Positions 8,729 through 19,522 of a stretch of DNA of 64,000 nucleotides are shown in pieces (positions within the stretch are counted from its first letter, which is position 1; each line of letters starts with the position of its first letter). This DNA comes from AC-32 sp963715575. Lineage in GTDB: Bacteria > Actinomycetota > Thermoleophilia > Gaiellales > Gaiellaceae. The DNA lies in contig OY970250.1 of assembly GCA_963715575.1 (NCBI GenBank), positions 2,723,459-2,787,458 on the forward strand, written 5' to 3'. Made by a program: the position numbers and the translations under genes. Below the pieces are notes generated by a model. It did no database searches. It was not told the origin of the DNA and was given only the letters and a program-made list of their open reading frames with translations.

Positions 8729-9643
8729 CTAGCGCCGCGCAAGTCGCTCCAGCGTACGCAGCCGACGGTGGGCAGCCGACTTGCTTGCGGGTGGATCGCA
8801 CCTCGCGCCGAGCTCGCCCAGCGACAGTGATGGGTGCTTGAGACGAAGCCGCGCGATCTCCTTCAGCTGGGGGCTGAGCGACTCGAGCCGGCCGCTGCGC
8901 TCGAGGCGGCGGACCGCTTGGAGCTGAAGGTGCGCGGCGCGCCCGGAGCGGACGAGGTTCGCGTGGTCGGCGTTCGCCAGGCGGTTCGCGCGCGCGCGTG
9001 CGGACCCGATGACCGCGCGCTCCTGCAGCGCGAGGGCGGCTTCGCTCGCACCCGCGGCAGCAAGGACGCCGGCGATCCGGTCGATCCCCTTCGCATACGC
9101 GACGACGTGGTCGGCGCGATCGACGATGCGTAGCTCCCCGCCCTCGGCGGCCGCGGCCGCGGCAACCGCGTCCGCCCCTTCGCGGGTCTCGCTGCGCAGC
9201 TCGAGATGCGCCGACGGCGGCGGGCTCACCGACCCCGACGCGAGCAGCGCGCCGCGGACGTAGGCCGAGCGGCAGCAGGAGCGCGAGACGAGCTTCCGCG
9301 GCGGCCGGTCGCGGGGCCGGAAGCGCGCGTCGACCACGCCTGCCCGCTCGAGCACCTCGCGGGCATCGCCTTCCACGTGCAGCTGGTAGCGCGTCTCCCG
9401 CCCGAAGGCATGTCGCTGGTAGGTGCGGATCTCGGAGCGGACGCCGAACCCACGGAGCAGCGCGAATGCCCGCCGCGCCGCGGCCGGGCTCGAGAGGTCG
9501 AGGTGGAGGCTGACCTCGCCCCGGCCGAGCAGGTGCAGCCGGCCGGCGAAGTGGAAGAGCGCCGACAGCTCCGCCAGCCGGTCGCACTCGCGCGCGGGCG
9601 CGATCCCGGCCAGCTCGGCGCGGACGTCCTCAGAGAACGACAC
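8729..9643 (-). CDS. whiA: Sporulation/cell-division transcription factor WhiA
   Basis: The 304-residue protein has the N-terminal half of a degenerate LAGLIDADG homing-endonuclease fold (YVRGALLASGSVS, then HLELRSE) and the C-terminal WhiA HTH (NRLANADHANL, then LSLGELGARCDPPASKSAAHRRL). WhiA controls division and developmental genes in actinobacteria. Here it lies 243 bp upstream of gap on the same strand, the conserved whiA-gap neighbourhood. It overlaps the end of ogt by 14 bp; rapZ and yvcK are not present next to it. Confidence 0.92.
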   Translation of the reverse strand: MSFSEDVRAELAGIAPARECDRLAELSALFHFAGRLHLLGRGEVSLHLDLSSPAAARRAFALLRGFGVRSEIRTYQRHAFGRETRYQLHVEGDAREVLERAGVVDARFRPRDRPPRKLVSRSCCRSAYVRGALLASGSVSPPPSAHLELRSETREGADAVAAAAAAEGGELRIVDRADHVVAYAKGIDRIAGVLAAAGASEAALALQERAVIGSARARANRLANADHANLVRSGRAAHLQLQAVRRLERSGRLESLSPQLKEIARLRLKHPSLSLGELGARCDPPASKSAAHRRLRTLERLARR

Positions 9644-10094
9644 CTTCGAGCTCCAGCAGCCGTCGCTTGTACTCCGGGCCGAGCGAGCCGTACGAGCCGA
9701 GGCCGTCGGTCCCGACCACGCGATGGCACGGCACGAACAGCGCGAAGCGGTTCGCCGCGCAGACCGAGCCGACCGCCCGCTGCGCGTTCGGGTGGCCCGC
9801 CAGCGCCGCGACCTCGCCGTAGCTCGCCGTTTCGCCGTAGGGGATCGCGCGCATCGCCTCGACGGTCGCGCGCTGGAACGGCGTGCACCAGTCGAGCTCG
9901 AGGGCGACGTCGCCGAACGTCTCCTGCGCCCCGGCCAGATACGCCCGGATCCTGTCCACGAGCAAGTGATGTAGGTGTACCCCTACATCGGCGGCGACAG
10001 CCACCGGCAGCTCGTGCCACGCGACGAGGCCGTCCGCGAAGCCCAGCTCTCCGCCGCCCCAACCGTCCACCTCGTACCGGACCCGCTCGACCAT
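9630..10094 (-). CDS. ogt: Methylated-DNA--protein-cysteine methyltransferase
   Basis: A suicide repair protein that transfers alkyl groups from O6-alkylguanine to its own cysteine. The active site PCHRV and the binding segment TPFQRATVEAMRAIPYGETASYGEVA are present. I choose ATG 10094 (154 residues) because TACGAT, a -10-like hexamer, sits 8 nt upstream within a 25-bp gap shared with divergent pruA. Upstream in-frame starts would run into pruA. Overlaps whiA at its 3' end. Confidence 0.92.
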   Translation of the reverse strand: MVERVRYEVDGWGGGELGFADGLVAWHELPVAVAADVGVHLHHLLVDRIRAYLAGAQETFGDVALELDWCTPFQRATVEAMRAIPYGETASYGEVAALAGHPNAQRAVGSVCAANRFALFVPCHRVVGTDGLGSYGSLGPEYKRRLLELEGVVL

Positions 10095-10119
10095 CTCGCC
10101 GAATCGTAGAATCCTCCGC
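10095..10119. promoter_or_regulatory. Bidirectional promoter, ogt/pruA
   Basis: The 25-bp gap holds ATCGTAGAAT. Read rightward TAGAAT (10107-10112) is 7 nt before the pruA ATG; read leftward TACGAT (complement of 10103-10108) is 8 nt before the ogt ATG. The two -10 boxes share the central TA. There is no room for leaders, so both mRNAs would be leaderless. The -35 regions would lie inside the opposite genes. Confidence 0.6.
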
Positions 10120-11756
<1,637 letters not shown>

Positions 11757-11760
<4 letters not shown>

Positions 11761-13172
11761 AGCGCCCCTTCTTCGTCGCCGTCACCTTCTCGCTGGTGTT
11801 CGTCTCGGTGGCGACTGCGGCCCGCATCCACGGCACGGCCGGCCCCGACCGCCTGCAAGCGGTGAACGGGTTGCGTGACCTCGTCTCCTGCGGCCGCGGC
11901 TACGACCTCGCCACCGTCGACGGCCTCGACCGCGTCGCCCGCGACTGCGAGGTGGTCACGCGCCAGGCCTCGCGTGATCCCTACGAGAACGGCGAGAGCC
12001 AGCACGAGACCGAGGTCGAGCCGGACTCGGCCGCCTTCGGCAAGACGGTCGTGGCGGTCTTCCAGGTCGGGCGGATCTTCGACGGCGGCGCACGCAACAT
12101 CGGCTACGCGGTCTCGCGCGACAGCGGCCGCACCTGGCGGCGCGGCTTCCTTCCCGGGCTCGGGCCGCGTGCGAGCGACCCCTCGATCGCGTACGACCGG
12201 CGCCACAAGGTCTGGCTCACGGTCTCGCTCGTCTTCGGCGGCGTCGGCTCGAAGATCGCCGTCAACCGCTCGACCGACACGCGCCACTGGAGCGCGCCGG
12301 TGACCGCGGTCTCCACCAGCCCGCAGTTCGGCCAGGACAAGGAGTGGATCGCCTGTGACGACTGGCCGCAGAGCCCGTACTACGGCAACTGCTACCTCAG
12401 CTACAGCGACACGCTCGGCGAGGTGGTGGTCGCGCAGACCTCGAGCGACGGCGGCCTCACCTGGTCGGGCCTGACCACCGCGCCGGGCTTCCCGGGACGC
12501 GAGTCGATCCGCGGCTCCTTCGCTCCCGGCGTGCAGCCGCTCGTGCTGCCGAGCGGGCGGGTGGTGATCGCCTACTACGACGAGGGCAAGATCTCGGCAC
12601 TGCTCTCGGACGACGGCGGCGCGACCTGGACGACGGAGGTCGGGATCGCGCCGGCGGACTACCGCATACACCAGGGCCTGCGGGCGGCGCCGCTGCCGAC
12701 CTCGGCCGTCAGCTCGGACGGCCGCGCCTACGTCGCCTGGACCGACTGCGCCTTCCGGCTCGGCTGTCCCGCGAACGACGTTGTCTCCACGTCATCCACG
12801 GACGGGATCGCCTGGAGCCCGGTGACGCGCGTGCCGACCGGCAGCGGAGACGCCGAGCTGCCCGGCCTCGACGCTGACCCTTCCCGCCCGGGCCGGCTGG
12901 CGCTCACCTACTACGTCTACCGCGGGTCGTCGCTCGACGTCCGCTTCATCTGGTCGAAGGACGCCGGTGCGAGCTGGAGCCGCTCGCAGCTGCTCAACTC
13001 ACGCCGCGTGCCGGTGAGCGGGATCGCCCAAACCTCGCTCGGTGCGATGGTGGGCGACTACATCTCGACCTCGTTTGCCGGCGGCCGTGCGGTGCCGGTG
13101 TTCGTGCTCGCGAGCGCGCCGCGCAAGGGCCTGCACGAAGCCGCGTTCGGAACCTCGATCGCGGTGCCCTAA
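11757..13172 (+). CDS. Secreted sialidase-fold (BNR repeat) protein
   Basis: A predicted exported protein of 471 residues: a signal peptide (KRPFFVAVTFSLVF... ending near ATAA), an N-terminal piece resembling actinobacterial RTX-like GTAGPDRL/CGRGYD repeats, then a propeller region with Asp-box motifs SRDSGRTW, SSDGGLTW, SDDGGATW and SKDAGASW. This fits the sialidase superfamily; the catalytic Arg triad cannot be confirmed, so true sialidase activity is uncertain. No ATG/GTG/TTG precedes the signal peptide; a CTG at 11757 overlapping the pruA stop (CTGA) is the best start candidate. The stop shares CTAA with the convergent MFS gene. Confidence 0.7.
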
Positions 13173-14407
13173 GCAGTCTCGGGGGGCAGCTCGGCCGGCG
13201 CTGCGCCCCAGCCGCGGGTCCGTGCCCGCAGCGCGATCCAGCCCGCGCAGGCGAGCGCCGGCAGCGCCAGCAGCACGCCGGCATAGCGGACGCCGAACTC
13301 GTTCGCGATCAGGCCGTCGATGATGCTCGCAAACGGCCGCAGGCCCAGGAAGGCAACACTCCAGAGCGCCATGATCCGCCCGCGCTCCCACGGCTCGACG
13401 CCGAGCTGCAGCCGCGAGGTGGCGTGGGTGTTCGAGGCGAGGTAGCCGAAGCCCGCGACGAACAGGAACGGCAGCGCGAGCGGGAGCCACGGCGTGATCG
13501 AGAACGCGATCATGCCGAGGCTCAGCATCAGCAGGGTCGTGAACATCCGGCGCCTGCTGCCGCCGACGCGCCCGGCCACGACCAGCCCGGCCGTGAACGC
13601 ACCGGCGCCGAAGACGCCGATGATGTAGCCGGCCACCGTGTCCTCGCGGCCGAAGGCGTTCGCCCACGCCGGCGCGAGCGTGTTCACCGGGTCGGAGGCG
13701 AAGCCGACCGCGGCTACGATCAGCAGGAAGACCACGAGCTGCGGCCGCCGGCGCAGGATCTCGATGCTCGCGTGCAGGTGGCTCGCGCCGCGCTCGGCCA
13801 GCGGCTGCGCCTGCGGCCCGATGTAGAGCAGCGCGCCAATGAAGATCAGGTACGAGAACGCGTTCAGCCCGAACGCGGCCGGGATGCCGAGGTACTGGAC
13901 GGCGAGCGCGGCGCTTGCCGGCCCAATCGCGCGGGCGAGGTTGAACGTCATCGAGTTCAGCGCGACCGCCGTCGGCACCTCCGGCTCGTCGACGAGCTGC
14001 GGGATCATCGCCTGCTGCGCGGGCGCGGAGAACGCGCTGACCACGCCCAGCGCGACCGCGTCGGCGATCACGACCCAGGTCGGCGCCAGGTCGAGGTGGG
14101 CGAGGAGCCCCAGACCGCCCGAGAGGGCGATCGCGACCGACTGCGTGACGAGCAGCAGCTGCCGGCGGTTGAAGCGATCGGAGGCGCCGCCGGCCCAGGG
14201 CGCGAGCACGAGAATCGGGAGGAACTGCGAGAAGTTGAGCACCCCGAGCAACAGCTCCGAGTGCGTCTGCCGGTAGACGAGCAGCGAGGCCGCGAGGTTC
14301 TGGAACCAGGTGCCGCTGGCCGAGAGCGCGTTGCCGACGAAGTAGGGGCCGAAGGTGCGCCGCCGTAGCAGCGCGAAAGCCGCGGCAGGACCGACCCGGG
14401 AGCTCAC
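13169..14407 (-). CDS. MFS transporter (EntS/DUF894-like exporter)
   Basis: The 412-residue membrane protein has about 11-12 hydrophobic helices and the MFS_3-type start RTFGPYFVGNALSASGTWFQN, with the loop GGASDRFNRRQLL corresponding to the MFS signature between helices 2 and 3. Relatives export siderophores or drugs by proton antiport. Substrate unknown. A second, related MFS gene lies at 56906-58168. Confidence 0.85.
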   Translation of the reverse strand: MSSRVGPAAAFALLRRRTFGPYFVGNALSASGTWFQNLAASLLVYRQTHSELLLGVLNFSQFLPILVLAPWAGGASDRFNRRQLLLVTQSVAIALSGGLGLLAHLDLAPTWVVIADAVALGVVSAFSAPAQQAMIPQLVDEPEVPTAVALNSMTFNLARAIGPASAALAVQYLGIPAAFGLNAFSYLIFIGALLYIGPQAQPLAERGASHLHASIEILRRRPQLVVFLLIVAAVGFASDPVNTLAPAWANAFGREDTVAGYIIGVFGAGAFTAGLVVAGRVGGSRRRMFTTLLMLSLGMIAFSITPWLPLALPFLFVAGFGYLASNTHATSRLQLGVEPWERGRIMALWSVAFLGLRPFASIIDGLIANEFGVRYAGVLLALPALACAGWIALRARTRGWGAAPAELPPETA

Positions 14408-14436
14408 GCCGGACTTCTATCCGGAACGGCGCTTGG

Positions 14437-16128
14437 TTATGGCACGACGGTGAACGGCCGCATCATGTCGTTGTCCTCGTGCTCGACGATGTGGCAGTGA
14501 TGCACGTACCTCTGCGGTGCGGCGACGCCCGCCGGCAGGTCGAATCTGGCTCGGATGGTGGTGAAGTAGCCCGGGTTCGCCTTGACGGTGTCCTTGAAGC
14601 CCCGCTCGCTCGGGTCGGGCGGCTGCATCGGGCCGGCCGCGAACGGCGTCGGGTCGTGCCCTCCCGGCACGCCGTGCTCGCCCTCGAACGCCTCCTCGTA
14701 GGCCTGCACGTCGAACGGCGTCCGGCCGACGACCTGGAACGTGACGAGGTGCATGTGCATCGGATGGGTGTCGCCGGTCATGTTGACGTAGACCCAGTCC
14801 TCGACGTCGCCCACCGTTGGGAGCTCCGTCGCCGGGGAGTCGAAGGGCATGCCGTTGATATTCAGGAACCAGGTCGGCTCGTCGACGTCGATCTCGTTCA
14901 GCGTGAGATAGCGCGTCCTGGCCGGGCTCGGCAGGTCCGCCCTCCGTCCGGGCAGGCTCGCCGGGACCACGCGGGGGCCGGGCTGCGAGACCGAGGTTCC
15001 GACGCGGATCTGCATCACCTGCTCCAGCGAGGGTGCGGGGGTCACCACCGGCTTCTTCGGGTTGTGGTTCTTCAACACGATCGTCTCGCCCGCGAAGCGC
15101 CGGAAGTCGATCAGGATGTCCGCCCGCTCTGCGGGTGCCAGCACGAGCTGCTTCATCTCGACCGGCCTGTCCCAGAGACCACCCTCGGCGCCGATCTGCC
15201 ACACGCTCGGCCCGCTGAGATCGAGGCTCAGGATCCGCGCGTTGCACCCGTTGAGGATCCGCAGCCGGTACATGCGCGGCTCTACCTCGAGGAACGGCCA
15301 GACCTTCCCGTTGACGAGCATGGTGTCGCCGAAGTACTCCCCGATCCAGGTCGTGCCGGGAATGTCGCTCGTCGGGTAACGGAAGGTGCCGTCCGGGTTG
15401 AACTGCCGGTCCTGGATCACCAGTGGGATCTCGTAGGCGCCGCCGGGGATCCCGATCGGGTTCGGCTCGGTGCCCGTGTCGAACTCGTCGCGGAGGATGT
15501 ACGCCGCCGCCAGGCCCGCGAAGACGTTGAGCCTGGTCGCGCCCAGGCCGTGGTCGTGGAACCAGAGCAGCGAGGCCGGCATCTGGGGTGCCTGGTTCGA
15601 GTAGTGGACGGTCTGCGTCTCGCCGGGGCCGAACCCGTCCGGCGTCACGACCGGGTTGCCGTCGCTGTCTCCGGCCACGAAGCCCCCGTGCAGGTGCGTC
15701 ATCAGGCGCACCTCGTCCCCAAGCGGAGTCAGGCGGGTGTCGACCGGGATCCACGGCGGGTACGTGTGCGGGAGGCGGTGCTTGAAGCTCATCTGCACAG
15801 GCATTCCGGTCCGGGCGACGACCGCCATGCCGAACGACCCGGCCTGGCCGCCGAGACCCGAGCCGTCGTCGTAGGCCCAGAGCCGCGTCGGCGGCAGGAA
15901 TGGGTGCAGCTGTCGCTCGATCTCGACCTGCGCAAAGGTGTACTCGTTCGCCCCGGAGGGCGTGGCGACGACGATCCCGCTGCCCGGCAACGGCACCGGC
16001 TGGACGTACTTCGTGAGTCGCCCGGCGACGGTGTTCGCCGCGTGCAGGCGAGGCACCGGCATGAACAACGCTGCGCCCCCCGCTGCTCCGTATTGCAGGA
16101 AACGTCGACGGGTGAGGGTCGGAGCCAT
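14437..16128 (-). CDS. Tat-exported multicopper oxidase (CotA/bilirubin oxidase-like)
   Basis: Oxidises metal ions or phenolic/pigment substrates with reduction of O2 to water. The 563-residue protein starts with a twin-arginine signal (LTRRRFLQYGAAGGAALF) and has all four copper motifs: THLHGG, WFHDHGLG, THPMHMHL and HHCHIVEHEDNDMM (T1/T3 ligands). The cupredoxin domains are continuous. I choose ATG 16128, preceded by a GGGAGG site; an upstream ATG would add 27 residues before the Tat signal. The 156-bp upstream gap contains a GGCCC/GGGCC inverted repeat (16165-16180) of unknown meaning. Confidence 0.92.
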   Translation of the reverse strand: MAPTLTRRRFLQYGAAGGAALFMPVPRLHAANTVAGRLTKYVQPVPLPGSGIVVATPSGANEYTFAQVEIERQLHPFLPPTRLWAYDDGSGLGGQAGSFGMAVVARTGMPVQMSFKHRLPHTYPPWIPVDTRLTPLGDEVRLMTHLHGGFVAGDSDGNPVVTPDGFGPGETQTVHYSNQAPQMPASLLWFHDHGLGATRLNVFAGLAAAYILRDEFDTGTEPNPIGIPGGAYEIPLVIQDRQFNPDGTFRYPTSDIPGTTWIGEYFGDTMLVNGKVWPFLEVEPRMYRLRILNGCNARILSLDLSGPSVWQIGAEGGLWDRPVEMKQLVLAPAERADILIDFRRFAGETIVLKNHNPKKPVVTPAPSLEQVMQIRVGTSVSQPGPRVVPASLPGRRADLPSPARTRYLTLNEIDVDEPTWFLNINGMPFDSPATELPTVGDVEDWVYVNMTGDTHPMHMHLVTFQVVGRTPFDVQAYEEAFEGEHGVPGGHDPTPFAAGPMQPPDPSERGFKDTVKANPGYFTTIRARFDLPAGVAAPQRYVHHCHIVEHEDNDMMRPFTVVP

Positions 16129-16284
16129 GCCAGCCTCCCTTGGCCGCTGATGTCGCAGGCCCATTCGAGGGCCGATAGACACCGTGCCCGATGGCGTCGC
16201 TCCCTCCATCCGCGCGTAGCCCGGCTCTGCGTCAGTGCTGTCCCCGATTCCGCAGGGTGTTTTCCCGCAGGCTTGGGCCGGCCC

Positions 16285-18138
16285 TCAGGCGCGCCCGGCC
16301 TTGTGGAGCTGCGCGTAGATCGAGCGCGCTGTGCGCTCCGGGATGCCCGGGACGCCCTCCAGGTCCTCCTGGCTGGCGGCGAGAAACCGCTCGGCCGAGC
16401 CGAAGTGCCGCAGCAGCGCGCGCCGCCGCGCGGGGCCGACGCCCTGGAGCGTGTCGAAGATCGACTCGCGCGCCTTCGCATCTCGCCGCTGTCGGTGGAA
16501 GCCGAGCGCGAAGCGGTGCGCCTCGTCGCGGATCCGCTGCAGCAGGTGCAGGCCGGGCGAGTCGCGGCCGAGCACGATCGCGTCGGACTGCCCGGGGACG
16601 AAGACCTCCTCCTCGCGCTTGGCCAGCGCGATCACGGCCACCCGCGGCAGGTCGTACGCCTGCATCGCCGCGAGCGCGGCCGCCAGCTGGCCCTTGCCGC
16701 CGTCGATCACGACCAGGTTCGGCGTCGCGGCGAACGACTCGTCGTAGTCCTCGACGGCGGCGCCGTCCTGGAGCCGGGCGAAGCGGCGCGAGACGACCTC
16801 CTCGAGCGCGGCGAAGTCGTCCTGCCCGTCCAGCGAGCGCACGCCGAACTTGCGGTAGTGCGCTTTCTTCGGCATCGCATCCTGGAAGACGACCATCGAG
16901 CCGACCACCGACTCGCCCTGGATGTTCGAGATGTCGTAGCACTCGATCCGCAGCGGCAGGCTCTCGAGGTTGAGCGCCTCGCGCAGCTCCTCCAGCGCCT
17001 CCACCCGCCGCAGCCGCTTCCGCTCGGCCTGCACGACCTCCGACTCGAGCGCCAGGCGAGCGTTCTCGGTCGCCAGCTCCTGTAGCCGCCGCTTCTCGCC
17101 GCGCAGGGGCGCGCGCACCTCGACGTGCGAGCCGCGCCGGTCCGAGAGGAACTGCTCCAGGGCGCTCGTGTCGCCCGCGTCCGGCGGGACGACGATCTGC
17201 GGCGGCACGCTCGGCGACGAGCCGTAGTACTCGATCGCGAACGCCTCCAGCAGCGTCGCGAGATCCTGGCCCTCGACGTTCTCGAGGTGGAAGGCATAGC
17301 GGTCGATCAGGCGGCCGTCGCGCAGCGGAAAGATCTGCACCGCCGCGCGCTCGCCTTCGACAGCGAGCCCGATCACGTCGACGCTGCCGACCGAGCGCCG
17401 GTCGGCCGCCTGCCGCTCGACCAGGTGCCGCACCGCGAACAGGCGGTTGCGGTAACGCGCCGCTTCCTCGAAGCGCTCGCCCTCCGCCGCGTCCTTCATC
17501 TTCCGCTCGAGCTCGCGCTGGATCGGCCGCGTCTCGCCCGAGAGGAACTCGATCACGTTGTCGATGATCTGGCGGTAGTCGTCCTGCGAGATGTAGCCGA
17601 CGCACGGGGCCAGGCAGCGCTCGATGTGGTAGTCGAGGCACGGGATTCCGCTGTGGCGGCCGGGCTTCGGCCCCTCGCAGGGCCGGTACGGGAAGACGCG
17701 GTTGAGCACGTCGAGCGTCTCGCGCACCTTCTTGGCGTTCGCGTACGGTCCGAAGTAGACGACTCCGCGCCGGTGTCGCTCGCGCGTGAACATCACCCGC
17801 GGGTAGTCGTCCTCGACCGTGACCGCGATGTACGGGAACGACTTGTCGTCGCGCAGGCGGACGTTGAACGGCGGGCGGTGGCGCTTGACCAGGTTCTGCT
17901 CCAGGTGCAGCGCCTCGACTTCGGTGTTCGTGACGATCACCTCGACATCGACGACCCGCTCCGGTAGCCGCTGGATCGTCGAGCGCGAGTCGGGCGTGGC
18001 CTGGAAGTACGAGCGCACGCGCGGCCGCAGCGACTTGGCCTTGCCGATGTAGAGCACCTGGCCGCGCTCGTCGCGGAAGAGGTACACGCCGGGCTTGGCC
18101 GGGAGCCCTTTCAGCTGCTCTTCCAGGTGTGTAGCCAT
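16285..18138 (-). CDS. uvrC: Excinuclease ABC subunit C
   Basis: The nuclease of nucleotide excision repair, incising both sides of a UvrAB-marked lesion. Domains in the 617-residue protein: GIY-YIG nuclease (GVYLFRDERGQVLYIGKAKS, about 16-95), Cys-rich segment with RPCEGPKPGRHSGIPCLDYHIERC, UVR motif (about 205-240), RNase H-like nuclease (VVIDGGKGQLAAA) and a C-terminal helix-hairpin-helix pair (LQGVGPARRRALLRHF, LEGVPGIPERTARSIY). The reading frame is open far upstream, but MATHLEEQLKGLPAKPGVY sets the start at 18138, 9 nt after a TACCCT -10-like box. Confidence 0.96.
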   Translation of the reverse strand: MATHLEEQLKGLPAKPGVYLFRDERGQVLYIGKAKSLRPRVRSYFQATPDSRSTIQRLPERVVDVEVIVTNTEVEALHLEQNLVKRHRPPFNVRLRDDKSFPYIAVTVEDDYPRVMFTRERHRRGVVYFGPYANAKKVRETLDVLNRVFPYRPCEGPKPGRHSGIPCLDYHIERCLAPCVGYISQDDYRQIIDNVIEFLSGETRPIQRELERKMKDAAEGERFEEAARYRNRLFAVRHLVERQAADRRSVGSVDVIGLAVEGERAAVQIFPLRDGRLIDRYAFHLENVEGQDLATLLEAFAIEYYGSSPSVPPQIVVPPDAGDTSALEQFLSDRRGSHVEVRAPLRGEKRRLQELATENARLALESEVVQAERKRLRRVEALEELREALNLESLPLRIECYDISNIQGESVVGSMVVFQDAMPKKAHYRKFGVRSLDGQDDFAALEEVVSRRFARLQDGAAVEDYDESFAATPNLVVIDGGKGQLAAALAAMQAYDLPRVAVIALAKREEEVFVPGQSDAIVLGRDSPGLHLLQRIRDEAHRFALGFHRQRRDAKARESIFDTLQGVGPARRRALLRHFGSAERFLAASQEDLEGVPGIPERTARSIYAQLHKAGRA

Positions 18139-18165
18139 GGCCGGGCAAGGGTAGCCTCCGACCCC
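18139..18165. promoter_or_regulatory. Bidirectional promoter, uvrC/glycosidase
   Basis: The 27-bp gap contains AGGGTAGCCT. TAGCCT (18152-18157) is 8 nt before the rightward GTG and TACCCT (complement of 18148-18153) is 9 nt before the uvrC ATG. The two hexamers share their TA, as in the ogt/pruA gap. Confidence 0.55.
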
Positions 18166-19512
18166 GTGAGGAAGGCCGTGCTCGCAGCGGTCGTCGCGGC
18201 GGCGGCCGTGGGCGGCGTGATTCTGGCGGTGGTGCTCTCCGGGGGCAGTGGCACCGGCAGCTCGTCCGGCGCCGCGACCACGACCGGCACCCAGCGGGCG
18301 ACAACATCGGCGTCCACGACCAGCGCCACGACCGGCGACGTGACCACGCGCCGCGGCACGACGACGAGCGCCGCGACGACGACCCGCGCGACCACGACCG
18401 CCGCCGCGCCTCCGCCGCCGCCGCGCGGGCCGCGGACGAAGACGTTCGCGCTCGGCACGGTCGACGACTCGCTCGTCCAGCAGGACCCACGCTTCGCGCG
18501 GCAGCAGGTGGACGTCTCCCGTGACGCCGGCTTCGACGCCGCGGCGGTCTCGGCGACGTGGCAGCGGGGGCAGCGGCGCCCGCCGGCGGATCTCGTGCAC
18601 GTCCTGAGCAACGTCGCCGCCGCGACCCGCCGAGCGGACATGCAGCTCGTGGTCGTCGTCTGGCACGGGCTCGGCCGCGACACGCCGCGGACGCCCGCCG
18701 AGCGCGCGGACTTCGCCAGCTACGCGGGGTCGCTCGTGAAGCTGCTGCCGCAGGTGCGGGCAGTGGTCGTCGGCAACGAGCCGAACCTGAGCACCTTTTG
18801 GAAGCCGCAGTTCGGCGCCGGCGGGAGCGACCTCGCCGCCCGCGCGTACGGCGACCTGCTCGCGCGCAGCTACGACGCGATCAAGGCCGCCCGCCCGGCG
18901 GTGCAGGTGCTCGGCGGCGCGCTCTCGCCGCGCGGCGGCGACCGGCCCGGCGGCTCGCGCCCAACGCACTCGCCGACTGCCTTCATCCGCGACCTCGGCG
19001 CCGCGTACCGCGCGAGCGGCCGCGGCCGGCCCTTCATGGACGCGTTCGCCTTCCACCCGTACATGGAGGCCTCGAAGGACTCGCCGAGCGCGACGCACCC
19101 CGAGAACACCACGATCACCGTCGCCGACTACCCGAAGCTGGTCTCGCTGCTCACTCAGGCGTTCCGCGGCACCGCCCAGCCGGGTGCACGCCTGCCGGTC
19201 TACTACACCGAGTTCGGCGTCCAGACCGCGGTGCCGGCCGCCAAGCGCCGCTTCTACGCCGACCTCGACTCGCCCGCGCGCACCGACAGCGTCTCGTTCG
19301 CCACCCAGGCCGCGTACTACCGCCGCGCGCTCGAGCTTGCCTACTGCCAGCCGACCGTCCGCGGCCTGTTCGTCTTCCACACCTTCGACGAGCCGGGCCT
19401 CAACGGCTGGCAGTCGGGTCTCTACTTCGCCGACCGCACGCCGAAGCCGAGCCTGCCCGCGTTCAAGCGGGCCGCCGCCGACCTGCACAACGGCCGGATG
19501 CACTGCCGCTAG
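18166..19512 (+). CDS. Secreted TIM-barrel glycoside hydrolase-like protein (clan GH-A)
   Basis: The 448-residue protein has an N-terminal membrane/signal helix (about 5-25), a Thr-rich low-complexity linker (about 27-85), then a barrel. VVVGNEPN carries the likely acid/base Glu and YYTEFGVQT the likely nucleophile Glu, the two-glutamate arrangement of clan GH-A (GH5/GH39-like) hydrolases. It probably acts on an extracellular polysaccharide, or is a non-catalytic relative; substrate unknown. GTG 18166 is predicted leaderless. Confidence 0.72.
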   Translation: MRKAVLAAVVAAAAVGGVILAVVLSGGSGTGSSSGAATTTGTQRATTSASTTSATTGDVTTRRGTTTSAATTTRATTTAAAPPPPPRGPRTKTFALGTVDDSLVQQDPRFARQQVDVSRDAGFDAAAVSATWQRGQRRPPADLVHVLSNVAAATRRADMQLVVVVWHGLGRDTPRTPAERADFASYAGSLVKLLPQVRAVVVGNEPNLSTFWKPQFGAGGSDLAARAYGDLLARSYDAIKAARPAVQVLGGALSPRGGDRPGGSRPTHSPTAFIRDLGAAYRASGRGRPFMDAFAFHPYMEASKDSPSATHPENTTITVADYPKLVSLLTQAFRGTAQPGARLPVYYTEFGVQTAVPAAKRRFYADLDSPARTDSVSFATQAAYYRRALELAYCQPTVRGLFVFHTFDEPGLNGWQSGLYFADRTPKPSLPAFKRAAADLHNGRMHCR

Positions 19513-19522
19513 GGTTCGCGCC

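Noticed and set aside
16285..19503. A 1072-residue protein extending uvrC upstream
   Set aside because: The extra N-terminal part is a shadow of the glycosidase gene on the other strand; UvrC similarity begins at MATHLEEQL (18138).
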